Positions 44,477 to 53,639 of a stretch of DNA of 64,000 nt are shown in pieces. This DNA comes from Brachionus manjavacas (taxonomy: Eukaryota; Rotifera; Eurotatoria; Ploima; Brachionidae). The DNA is taken from positions 682,001 to 746,000 of the forward strand of contig JAHQIY010000001.1 of assembly GCA_019054805.1 (NCBI GenBank), in the 5' to 3' direction. Positions within the stretch are counted from its first letter, which is position 1, and every line of letters starts with the position of its first letter. A program made the position numbers and the translations under genes. The notes under the pieces are model-generated. The model saw only the letters and a list, made by a program, of their open reading frames with translations, made no database searches and had not been told where the DNA came from.

Positions 44477-46444
44477 ATGTGGAATCAAACAGTATTCACG
44501 TTAATTTTGTTCACAGTGTGCAAAACCACGTGTGCATTAAGTTTTTTTAAAGAACCCACATTTTTTGAAAAACTTGTATCCGTTTTAAGCAGGTCGATTT
44601 CTAATACTTTTCAGTTTGGACAGTTAGTTATAGTGAAAATACCTGTCGATACAATTGTTTTGTTATGTTTGGGAGCGCTTACAGTAATCCTGTATAGGTG
44701 GTTTAAGAGAGGGAGGCATCGCACGCTTCAACCAACAACAACAATCTCAAAACCAACAAACCTTAACGTTTTCAATACCATGCAACTTGACATGGAGAGG
44801 AACGATAAAAAGAGGCACAGTGGAGGTGCAGCTTCGAATCTAGTACCCAAAACAATAAAGAATGTAGAAGAATTCAAGGTTGGCATGGACATGCGCTCTT
44901 GGATCACGGTGTTAGAAATTTACTTGAAACACTTCAACAAAGACGAGTGGGTTGAAATCGTTTTATCAAACATGGAAAACAAAGTATTGAGCAGAATAAA
45001 AAATTTAGAAAAGTATTTAATTGATACAAATGGATATGAGGAGTTAAAGAAGGAGTTGTTGAAGTTATACACGGTGAAAGCCGTTGAACTCCCAGTAAAT
45101 TTGAGCCAGCTTTCAATCCACAAGCAATCTGCAAAAGAAAATATTGCAGATTTTGGAAAAGCAATTATGGAATTGGTGAAGAGGATGTTTCCGTCGATCA
45201 ACGAATCCGATGACATTGACAAACTGATGCAGGAGCGCTTCGTGGAAGGCCTACTTAATCAAAGACTACGCGAACAAACACGGGCAAAAATGCTGAAAAT
45301 GCGTAACATAAAAAAGGAAGAAAACTTCAGAATCGAAGATTTGATCAAGTATGCCGAGTGTAAAATGGCGAGTTACGACACAGACACAGTGAACAATCAT
45401 ATTCAAAACACGTCCGATAGCGATGGAAACAATAAGCCAATTCAAAGACACGAACCGTATCAACACTATAGACCGTTTGACAAAAATAGATACAGTTACA
45501 ATCAGCAGCAGAACAAAAGAGTACAATTCAATTACAACCAGAACAGCAACAATGGCCAAATTCAACAAAATCAAAGTGCGGAGGTTCCATTCCAACCTAA
45601 ATTAAATAAACCAATGAGTGAACAAAATGACTTGAACAAAATTTTAGTTCTTGGTCAAGGTGAAGCCCAAATGAATTGTTGTCGCCCAATTGTAGGACAG
45701 GCATTGTTCAATAACACATTAGTTGAATACATGTGTGATAGTGGTGCTGACAAAACGATAATTAATTACAAAACTTTTAATTTACTAAAAAGACACGATC
45801 CGGACACGGTGATGAGGTCTTACAACGGAAGCAAATTGTTTTCGTGTTCAAATGAGATAAAAATTATTGGAGCTGTTTACTTGAAAAGGTGTTTAATTGT
45901 GCCACATTTGAGGTTGGAAAATACGATGGTGATTGTCACCGAAAATATTTCTGGTTATGATTGTTTGTTGGGAAGAGATGTAATTAGGAAATTACCATTA
46001 TTGTTTCACCAATTTAATTCAATTCAGGCGACTATTAAAGAAATGTCTTGTGAGATAAGGCGAATTTTCGATCTTGAAATGCATGCAAAATGGCAAAAAA
46101 GACAGAGAAGGATCAATAAAAACCAATCGAACGAAGCCACGAGTGATTCTTACTTACAACGTCAATGTTTAATCGAAAATTTGAGAGATTCAAATTTTAT
46201 TGAGTCCGTAGAGTCTGAAGTGAAACCAGAAGATAATAAGAGCGAATTTCGCGACCAAGGTGAAGCGAATCGCAATAGAAATCAAATAAAAATTGACAAT
46301 TTTCAGCTAAAAAGTCAACTAAGAGTAAATTTAAATAAATTTTTAATGATTTCAAAACGGAAAAATCCGAAGACAGACAAAAATTTTGGGATGAAAAAGA
46401 GGACAGTTTTGAATTGGAGAGCATTTTTCGAGAAAAGATGTTAG
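44477..46444 (+). CDS. Gypsy Gag-protease polyprotein
   Basis: A 655-residue frame from the first ATG. Residues about 130-330 are a retrotransposon Gag capsid-like region (VEEFKVGMDMRSWITVLEIYLK and on); then comes a Gln/Asn-rich linker; then a retropepsin-type aspartic protease with DSGADKTIIN (about residue 420) and LLGRDVI. Unusually, the N terminus begins with a signal-peptide-like segment (residues 1-20) and a second hydrophobic helix (about 57-75, TIVLLCLGALTVILYRW) followed by basic residues, so Gag may be membrane-anchored. No CCHC knuckle is visible; the Asn/Gln/Arg-rich linker may replace it. The stop lies in the overlap with pol, after an A-AAT-TTT heptamer at 46381-46387 that could direct a -1 shift. 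Confidence 0.88.
   Translation: MWNQTVFTLILFTVCKTTCALSFFKEPTFFEKLVSVLSRSISNTFQFGQLVIVKIPVDTIVLLCLGALTVILYRWFKRGRHRTLQPTTTISKPTNLNVFNTMQLDMERNDKKRHSGGAASNLVPKTIKNVEEFKVGMDMRSWITVLEIYLKHFNKDEWVEIVLSNMENKVLSRIKNLEKYLIDTNGYEELKKELLKLYTVKAVELPVNLSQLSIHKQSAKENIADFGKAIMELVKRMFPSINESDDIDKLMQERFVEGLLNQRLREQTRAKMLKMRNIKKEENFRIEDLIKYAECKMASYDTDTVNNHIQNTSDSDGNNKPIQRHEPYQHYRPFDKNRYSYNQQQNKRVQFNYNQNSNNGQIQQNQSAEVPFQPKLNKPMSEQNDLNKILVLGQGEAQMNCCRPIVGQALFNNTLVEYMCDSGADKTIINYKTFNLLKRHDPDTVMRSYNGSKLFSCSNEIKIIGAVYLKRCLIVPHLRLENTMVIVTENISGYDCLLGRDVIRKLPLLFHQFNSIQATIKEMSCEIRRIFDLEMHAKWQKRQRRINKNQSNEATSDSYLQRQCLIENLRDSNFIESVESEVKPEDNKSEFRDQGEANRNRNQIKIDNFQLKSQLRVNLNKFLMISKRKNPKTDKNFGMKKRTVLNWRAFFEKRC
46381..46387 (+). 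promoter_or_regulatory. Candidate -1 ribosomal frameshift heptamer, gag-pro to pol
   Basis: AAATTTT lies in zero-frame register A-AAT-TTT 57 bases before the gag stop. The pol frame is -1 relative to gag and is open across this point. No downstream pseudoknot could be verified by eye. Confidence 0.5.
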
Positions 46445-47910
46445 ATAGAGCGTTGGTCACGGTGAATACAGAGGGCTCAAAAGCAAACCTTGGACCAAGC
46501 GATTCGGAATTGGACAGCGATACTTTTAGTGATTCAAACACAGTAAAAATGGATGAACCAGAATCGTTTTTGAAAAGAGAAGAATTCGAAAATGCAGAAG
46601 AGCTGATTAAGGAAAGTTTTAAAGAAGTTGCTGCAAAGTCTCTAATTGATTTGATCCCAGGAAAAAATCATGGTTTCACATTTAAAATTGATTTTATCGA
46701 CCCGAATCAGAAACCGATACGATGCAAATGCAGACCCTTGCCGTGGAATTTGAAAGACAAAGTACGGCAGGAAATTGAGAGTCAAGTTCAAGCAGGTATT
46801 ATTCGCCCGAGCAAAAGCCCGTGGTGCTTTCCAATCAGAGTGGTTGACAAACCAAACGGTGGCATACGAATCACAGTTGACTACAAGGAATTAAATAGAG
46901 TCATTAAGGACGATAATCAACCACTTCCATCAATAAATGACTTATATAACATGATGACAGATGCCGATTTGTTTACCAAAATCGATCTAAAGTCAGCTTA
47001 CCACCAGATACCAGTTCACCACGACAGTATTGAAGCAACAGCTTTTATATGTGAATTTGGAGTTTTTGAATATATTTACATGCCAATGGGAATAAAAATT
47101 GCACCAGCAAAGTTTCAAAAATTTATGGAAAAAGTTTTTGGTGAATTCATTAAGAAAAGAATTTTCGGGGTATTTTTGGATGATTGTATTGTTTTTACCA
47201 ACACACAAAAATATGGATTAAAAACACACATAACCACTGTGATGGACGTGGTCGAAACATTGAAAAATAATTCATTAAAAATTTCGTTAGAGAAAAGCGT
47301 TCCACTGGCTTTTCAAATTGAATTATTAGGAAACGTCATCACCAAAAATCAAATAAAACCAAACCCAAACCGCGCAAAGTGTTTAGAGTTGAAACCAAAA
47401 CCAGTCACAGTGAAAGAACTGCAATCTTGGTTAGGAGTTGCCAATTATTACAGGCGATTTATTAAAAAATATGCTCAGGTAACTAAACCGTTGTACGACC
47501 TAATGGACTTAAAAAATGTTCCGAGCAAACTAAGAAAGAAAAATGGTGCAGTTGATGGAAAAAAAGTTGTGCTCGTTTGGAACAGTAAAGCGGAGGAAAA
47601 TTTCCTAAAATTAAGAAAAATTTTGTGCAGCAAATTAGTACTTGCATTACCCAATTTTAGCGAACAAATGATTCTCATCACTGATGCGTGTGAGTATGGT
47701 TATGGAGCAGTGCTTGAGCAAAGTGTTGATGACATTAACCGTCCTATTGCTTATTTTTCGCGGAATTACACCGCCGCTCAAAAAAACTACTCCACAACCG
47801 AGAAAGAATTATTGGCGGTAGTTATGTCAATCGAGTACTTCCACCAATATCTTTACGGTAAATTTTTCACGGTGAAAACCGACCATTTACCACTTACATG
47901 GATAAAAAAG
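46388..47910 (+). CDS. Gypsy pol: reverse transcriptase and RNase H (part)
   Basis: Frame -1 relative to gag. RT blocks: RCKCRPLPWNLKDKVRQEI, IIRPSKSPWCFPIRVVDK, RITVDYKELNR, LFTKIDLKSAYHQIP, MPMGIKIAPAKFQKFM, catalytic GVFLDDCIVFT (FLDD in place of YLDD), and LGVANYYRRFIKKYA. RNase H follows with TDACEYGYGAVL, YSTTEKELLAVV and KTDHLPLTW. After that the homologous sequence continues in the next frame, the change falling in the run of A at 47902-47915, so the frame that continues to the stop at 48042 is no longer protein-like. Confidence 0.88.
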
Positions 47911-49060
47911 AAAAAGATACGCATCCAAGATTGGAACGTTGGTTATTACGATTATCTATTTACAATTTTGAAATTGTCTACAAACCAGGAAAAGACAACG
48001 TCGTTGCCGACATGTTGTCAAGATTACCCGATGAAAATTTAGTTGAGTCTGAAGAGTTTGATTATCACGATAATCTAGTCGCACCAATAAGAGAAGAGAA
48101 TCATGATTTGATTTTTGACAGTGAAACGGATGGTCAGAAAAGCACCGAAAATAATAAAAGTGTTCATGATGTAGAACAAGTCCAACCTGAACCAAATTGG
48201 CAAAGTGTCGAGAGTGTTGATAAATTAAGCATCGAATGGGTTCAGGAGCAAGAAAAGGATGAAGACCTGTTGTGGATTAAAGATTTGATTGAACATCACG
48301 GTGATAAAAAACCAAAAATATTAATTTTCGAAAATGTTACTAGAAGAATATTGTTTAGACAATTTGAGAATTTGTTTATACAAGATGGAATTTTGTACCG
48401 TCACAGTGAAGATCGTAATGGTTACAAAATCACACAGTTTGTTTTGCCAAAAAATATGGTTGAGAAAGTTATAGAACAAGTGCATTCATCAGTTTTTAAT
48501 GGTCATCTTGGCAAATCAAAAACAACAAGCAAAATTACAGATCGTTTTTATAGGCCACTACTTAAAGAAAACATCAAAGAGTGCATAAAAAAGTGTGATA
48601 TTTGCCAAAAAACAAAGAATACACAACCCAAACGACTGGCGGAGATGTTATATTTAACACCGTGTAGGCCAAACCAAATTATAACAACCGATTTGACAGG
48701 CCCATTTAAAAAAACAGAAAGAGGCAATACAAATATACAAATTATTTGTGATTCATTCACAAAATTTATAGAGCTTTATGCACTACAAGATACAAAAGCA
48801 CCACAAATTGCATACAACGTGGTTGACGAGTGGTCATGCACGTATGGTGTACCCGAGGCAGTATTGTCTGATGGAGGTAAACAGTACCAATCAAAACTGA
48901 TGGACCTAATTTACGAACACTTGGACATTAAAAAGTTAAAGACAACTCCTTTTCACCCACAATGTGATGGCCAAAGTGAACGATCCATCCAGACCATAAA
49001 AAACATGATTAAGGCTTATATTGATGAAGACCAGAATGATTGGGATTTGAACTTAAAAAA
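47911..49060 (+). CDS. Gypsy pol: end of RNase H and integrase core
   Basis: Continuation in the -1 frame, starting DTHPRLERWLLRLS and YKPGKDNVVADMLSRLP (end of RNase H). The integrase follows: HHCC zinc domain (HSSVFNGHLG... CIKKCDICQKTK), catalytic core with TTDLTGPF (Asp), LSDGGKQY (Asp) and QCDGQSERS (Glu). All three DDE residues are present. The frame is lost in the A6 run at about 49054-49060 and picked up in the next -1 frame. Confidence 0.88.
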
Positions 49061-49930
49061 TTTGCATTTGCTTATAATACAGCTGTTCACAGTGTAACCA
49101 AACAAACACCGTTTGAGATGATGTTTGGAAGACGCCCAAGAATACCCATTGATGTAGTTTTTCCAAATAATGATGTTCATGATCGATTACCAATTTTACG
49201 AGAGTTCAAAATTGTCGATAATCACAGTGAAATTACTGTTTTAGAAGATTGCGAAGAACTTTTAGCAAAAAATACACCGGAAATAGCTAAAAAATATTTG
49301 GAAGAGACAAAAGAAAAATTAACGAAAAGTTATAAAACTGTACAACAGAATCGAGACATGAGGATGGAAAAAGCAAAACTAGATCATGATCGCAAAATTA
49401 AAAAGTTTGAGTACAATATCGGAGATTTTGTTTTAACTGACCATCCAAAATTGAAAAAAGGTGTATCCCACGGTTTGGCACACAAGTACTATGGACCGTA
49501 CGTAATTGTAGGGAAAAATGAAAATAAATGCGATTATTTAATACGTTTGGCTTCAAATCCAAAGGCAAAAATCAAGCAATTACATAAAAATAGACTCAAA
49601 TTATATTATCACGGTGGTATTCCACTTAAAAAAATTAGTGAGGAGTCAGAGAGCGAAAAGATTGAGCATGGTGGTTCTAAGCCAAAAAGAGCGTATAAGA
49701 AAAATCCAAGTAATCCGAGATGGAAAACGAAAATTCAGAATTGTGAAACTGAGACGGAATCAACAAGTTCCACGGCTGAGACAACCGAGAACGAACAAGT
49801 ACGAACAAATTCCAGGGTCGTCAGCAGTCACAGTGACTCTACTGAAGAACAAAAAATTACTGACTCGACCATCATAAACAAACGCCCTATAAGGCAAAGA
49901 AGAGTACCAGAAAGGCTTAATTACCATTAA
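49061..49930 (+). CDS. Gypsy pol: integrase C-terminal region
   Basis: Continues from FAFAYNTAVHSVTKQTPFEMMFGRRPRIP, the usual end of the integrase core, through a coiled helical linker and the GPY-type module (HKYYGPYVIVGKNENKCDYLIRL), to a Ser/Thr/Glu-rich tail ending at the stop 49930. No chromodomain is visible. Confidence 0.85.
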   Translation, partial: FAFAYNTAVHSVTKQTPFEMMFGRRPRIPIDVVFPNNDVHDRLPILREFKIVDNHSEITVLEDCEELLAKNTPEIAKKYLEETKEKLTKSYKTVQQNRDMRMEKAKLDHDRKIKKFEYNIGDFVLTDHPKLKKGVSHGLAHKYYGPYVIVGKNENKCDYLIRLASNPKAKIKQLHKNRLKLYYHGGIPLKKISEESESEKIEHGGSKPKRAYKKNPSNPRWKTKIQNCETETESTSSTAETTENEQVRTNSRVVSSHSDSTEEQKITDSTIINKRPIRQRRVPERLNYH

Positions 49931-49984
49931 AGTAATTATTATTATTTGATAAATTAAAATTGTAAAATATTCTTAGTTAAAAAA

Positions 49985-49989
<5 letters not shown>

Positions 49990-50021
<32 letters not shown>
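49990..50021 (+). repeat. Internal poly(A) tract
   Basis: 32 consecutive A between the end of pol and ORF3, inside the retrotransposon. Such a tract could mark an old junction where a polyadenylated transcript was joined to further sequence. Confidence 0.9.
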
Positions 50022-50023
<2 letters not shown>

Positions 50024-50170
50024 AAAACTTCAATTAATTATGTAAAAAATTATGTAAAATTAAAATTTTTCAAATTAAAAAATTATCTAAAAATCCATGC
50101 TCTATAGTTTCATTGTAGTCAAATTAAAATAAATTAAATTACATAAAATTGTAAATTAAAACGCACAGTG

Positions 50171-50869
50171 ATGGAACGCGAAATCTACGACATTTATGTT
50201 ACAAACGTTTCGATAGTAAAATCAAGCAAAGCCGAACGCACCGATCGACAAGCGACGCAAGATGCCTTATTTAGAGCAATCAGTAACTATGTTATTTTTG
50301 AGGGCCTTGTTGACATGGTGGGCCTAGTCGACCTCGTAAAAATACCGAAATATTGCGAGGAACACGACGGGACAACTTATGTGGCATTTGTCCGTTTCGA
50401 TAAACCCGAAAATCACCGTGAAGCGGTAAAAATGATAAACGATATGATTAAGTTTTACAATCGGAAATTGTTGGCAAAGTTGAACGATGTTTGTTCCGGG
50501 GATGGGCAATGGCATCGATCCGGAAATAAGCTGAGGTTATTTGATAACCAGAGAGTTTACTACCACGGTGAGAAGGTAAAATATATTAAAAAGCACAACG
50601 AGTTGTTGGAAGGCAAAGAGGCAAAAATGGTGATGGAGTTGAGGGGAGAGCTGGAGAAAGAGAAGAAAGAGAGAGAGGTGGCCCAGAGCGACTTAAAAAA
50701 GACCAAAGGTGCGTTGGAGCGGGCAGAGCGGAAAATTGCCGAGTTGTGGGAGGACAAAGCCAGAATTGTTGCAGCTGCGGAGAGCATAGGTGAGGCCAAC
50801 AAAAAGATGGCGAAGGATATTGATGTGTTGGAAAAACGATTGGAGTCGTGCCACTGTGACGAAGACTAA
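50171..50869 (+). CDS. Gypsy ORF3: RRM-like domain plus coiled coil
   Basis: 232 residues, in the place where errantivirus-type elements carry env, but with no signal peptide or membrane segment. Residues about 5-98 have the order of an RNA-recognition motif: beta-1 IYVTNVS (RNP2-like), helix QATQDALFRAISNY, beta-2 VDLVKIPK, beta-3 TTYVAFVRFD (RNP1-like), helix HREAVKMINDMI, and beta-4 KLLAKL. Residues about 140-225 are a heptad-like, Lys/Glu-rich coiled coil. The protein ends CHCDED. It starts 150 bp after a 32-nt poly(A) tract and ends 49 bp before the 3' LTR. Function unknown; RNA binding is inferred from the fold pattern only. G+C is higher than in the rest of the element. Confidence 0.7.
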   Translation: MEREIYDIYVTNVSIVKSSKAERTDRQATQDALFRAISNYVIFEGLVDMVGLVDLVKIPKYCEEHDGTTYVAFVRFDKPENHREAVKMINDMIKFYNRKLLAKLNDVCSGDGQWHRSGNKLRLFDNQRVYYHGEKVKYIKKHNELLEGKEAKMVMELRGELEKEKKEREVAQSDLKKTKGALERAERKIAELWEDKARIVAAAESIGEANKKMAKDIDVLEKRLESCHCDED

Positions 50870-50917
50870 TAAGTTATTTTGTTAATTTAATGTTTTGTCT
50901 TCTTTAGGGGGAAGGTA

Positions 50918-51235
50918 TGTTGTAGTCCTTTAAATGACAACAACTACTTTCAACTTAAAGAAGAACTTGGTTTAGTCAGTTTATACTTGAAATTGGATCA
51001 GTGTAAACTGAATCGAATTTCAAGTATAAAACACTGTGAAAACAGTTTGTTTTTGCATCATCATTATTATTATTTTTCTTTATTATTTTTTCTTTATTCT
51101 TTTCTTTATACATTGTATTTCGGCTAGAAGTGGCCTTTTTCATTTATTTAAATAAATATAAAAAAAGAACAATTTCTTTTAATTCTTGTTAGGGCCTAAG
51201 TAACATAGAGACATAAATTGTTTAGGCCCGTAACA
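50918..51235 (+). repeat. 3' LTR of the gypsy element
   Basis: 318 bp, identical by eye to the 5' LTR, preceded by the polypurine tract TTTAGGGGGAAGG at about 50904-50916. Confidence 0.95.
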
Positions 51236-51239
51236 GCTT

Positions 51240-52207
51240 TTTTTTTTAAGATTTTGTTAAATGTTTAAAACACCTCTACAATGGTCTTCTAAATTAAATC
51301 AAGCATTAGGAAAAAGTTAAAAAAAAAATTTTCATATCATTTATAATTTTTAGACAAAATTTTTTTGTTATTTTGAATTTTTTTATATTTGTGAAAAATT
51401 AAACTTTATAAAAAGATTCCAGTAAAAACTTTTATCAAAATTTTGAGTCTCTTTTAATATTTTGTATATCTTGATGTAATTGTTTTAGTCGTCATTTCTT
51501 TTTTCAATTTAAATTAAATTTTTCTGTTCAAAAAATCAAAATTTGTCAAACATAATTTAAATTTTAAAAGAAAAAAGCTTTTAATATGCCTGACTGGTTT
51601 GAAATCTTGAATAAGCTTGAAAACTGGCTTCAAAATCAATAAATTGAAGAAAAAAGTTTTTAAGTTTTAAATTAAAAATTAAAAATTAGTTTTTGGTTTT
51701 ATTTTCGAAGAAACCTTTCTACCAGATATAATTTTCTTTAGAATTATTGAGCTGAAAAATGGTGCTAATTTAAATTTTTTTAATTTTTTAATTTTAAATT
51801 AATAATTTTCATGATTTTTTTTTAAAATGAATTGAAAAAAAAACATATTTGATTATTCAAAAGCAAAAATAATATAGTAAGAATTTAATCTAAAACTTAA
51901 CTTACCCGATTCGTTGAGGACTTAATTAGATTTTAAAATTTTTGAAATATAATTTTTAAATTGAATTAATTTTAAAAAATTTAAAAACTAGGTGAACCGA
52001 ATCTCAATTATTTTTTATTAATAACCATGATAAAAAATTTTCGGGAGCAATTTATCAAGATAAGGATCTTAAAATTTTTTCCCTTTTTTCACTAATCACT
52101 TTTGATTTTGCCAAATGACTTGAATCAAAAATTAACTTTGATCAACTCGACATTCAGAACAAAAATTTAACAAAAATTTTTAAATTATTTTCTATTTAAT
52201 TTATAAA
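51240..52207. other. AT-rich intergenic
   Basis: Nothing recognisable between the gypsy element and the small membrane-protein gene. Confidence 0.4.
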
Positions 52208-52827
52208 ATGCCAAAAGGACAACACATTGCATTAATTGTCATGTTCATTTTTTTTTCATCATGGATAATCTTTACATTTCAGACCTATCGATTACATAAA
52301 GATTTAAGAAATGCCAATTTAGGCTACAACTCAATTATTATACGTAATCAAAGAGTATTTTTTTTTCTTAATTTTTTAATTTTAAACCTATTTTAAGATG
52401 AATTTGTTTCAATTTTAATGACATTAATTGCTCTTTATACATTTATGTCTGTGAGCATTGAGCAAAAAAGTTCCATATCTCGACTTAGTTTGGTGATTTT
52501 CTTAGTCTCAATATTGATTCTGGTGTTCCTTACACTCTATTTGAGCATTAAAAATTATGACCATAGATCAATAAATAATATGAATTATTCTTCCGGTAAT
52601 CATCAATCAATTCGTTTATTAGATAAAATTAATGGCGAAAAAACGGTTTTACTGGTGGCTAAAAAAATAAGTCTTTTAAACAATTATTTGGTAATTTGGT
52701 TGATAAAAAATTTTAACTTTTTTTAAATATTTTTTTAAAGTATGTAAATTTGATATTTGGAATTCTTATAGGAATGTATACTTATGGATGGGTCAATAAT
52801 GAAGAAAAAGAATTCTACTATATTTAA
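52208..52827 (+). CDS. Small four-helix membrane protein, unknown family
   Basis: Three exons, 52208-52343, 52398-52690 and 52741-52827, join in frame to 171 residues. Hydrophobic segments: IALIVMFIFFSSWIIFTF, FVSILMTLIALYTFMSVSI, LSLVIFLVSILILVFLTLYL and YVNLIFGILIGMYTYGWV. A short basic loop follows the first (RLHKDLRNAN) and a longer polar loop precedes the last. No signature I recognise. The exon model rests on frame and hydrophobicity continuity and on GT..AG ends. Start is the first ATG after an AT-rich leader. Confidence 0.6.
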
Positions 52828-52953
52828 TAAAAATGATATATTAAGAAAGAATTTCAATTATTATATTTGGCGTAAAAATAAATTAACAAAATTAAAAAAA
52901 GCGCTTTGTATTTAAAAGTATAAATTTTTAGTTTTTTTTGTTTCTATATAAAA

Positions 52954-53637
52954 ATGTCAAATAAAAATTTGATAAATTGTGAATATTGTTTTACTAAAGT
53001 AGAAGACTTGTATGCTATCACACTTCCGTGCGGCTATGTTGTTTGTTCGGCTCATTTAGAAAGCGATGATTTTGTAACCGAGTGCATTGTATGCTCAGAA
53101 CACACATTTGACAAATCTGCTTGCTACAAAATGGCAAAAAATAGTTCCAAGCAAAAGGAATTAAGTTTTCGAGAGAAGATCACATTGGTAAATGAAAAAT
53201 TAGACCAAATTGACAATTTTTTTGAAGAACCTGATCAATTTGTGAATGAGTATCTAGACACTGTTGAAAATGAAGTGAAAAATAGAGCCGAAGAACTCAA
53301 AAATAATTTTAGCCAGCAGATTTCGGATTATGAAAATAATTTGAGCAAGCAGGTTGAAATATTTAAGAAAAAAATTAAAGAAAAAATCGAAGAAACTGAT
53401 TTTGATAAAGCTAAAATTAATAAATTGTGTCAAATAGATTCAATAAATACTTTAGACTTGAAATCGTTCGGAAAAGCATTTGAAGAAAAGTTGAACAAGT
53501 TGAAAAACAAAGAAAAGGAATTAATTGATCCTGTTTTAGATGTAATAGAACAAGTAAAAAGTGCTAGATTAGAATTTGAAAAATTGAATATTGAGCTAGA
53601 TTTAAAAAGATATTTTGGAAGTCTAAATTTTATCTAA
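52954..53637 (+). CDS. RING-like zinc finger with coiled coil
   Basis: A single-exon 227-residue protein. The N terminus has a Cys/His array compatible with a RING or B-box-type finger: CEYC (9-12), LPCGYVVCSAH (25-34) and ECIVCSEH (43-50). The rest (about 65-225) is a highly charged helical coiled coil rich in Lys and Glu. The layout recalls TRIM-like RING/coiled-coil proteins, but the finger spacing is unusual (C-x2-C-x13-C-x4-C-x2-H) and no C-terminal substrate domain follows. It starts 127 bp after the membrane-protein gene, same strand. Function unknown; ubiquitin-ligase activity cannot be inferred safely. Confidence 0.65.
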   Translation: MSNKNLINCEYCFTKVEDLYAITLPCGYVVCSAHLESDDFVTECIVCSEHTFDKSACYKMAKNSSKQKELSFREKITLVNEKLDQIDNFFEEPDQFVNEYLDTVENEVKNRAEELKNNFSQQISDYENNLSKQVEIFKKKIKEKIEETDFDKAKINKLCQIDSINTLDLKSFGKAFEEKLNKLKNKEKELIDPVLDVIEQVKSARLEFEKLNIELDLKRYFGSLNFI

Positions 53638-53639
53638 AT

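Larger units (their letters stand above)
44033..51235 (+). mobile_element. Ty3/gypsy LTR retrotransposon, full length
   Basis: Two 318-bp LTRs (44033-44350 and 50918-51235), TG...CA ended and identical as far as I can compare by eye, bracket gag-protease, RT/RNase H, integrase and a third ORF. Just after the left LTR comes a tRNA-primer-binding-like TTGGCGTCCC; just before the right LTR is the polypurine tract AGGGGGAAGG. GCTT flanks both sides (44029-44032 and 51236-51239), a 4-bp target duplication (5 bp if the LTR is taken one base shorter). Identical LTRs mean a very recent insertion. The pol region changes frame three times, each by -1. Confidence 0.95.
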
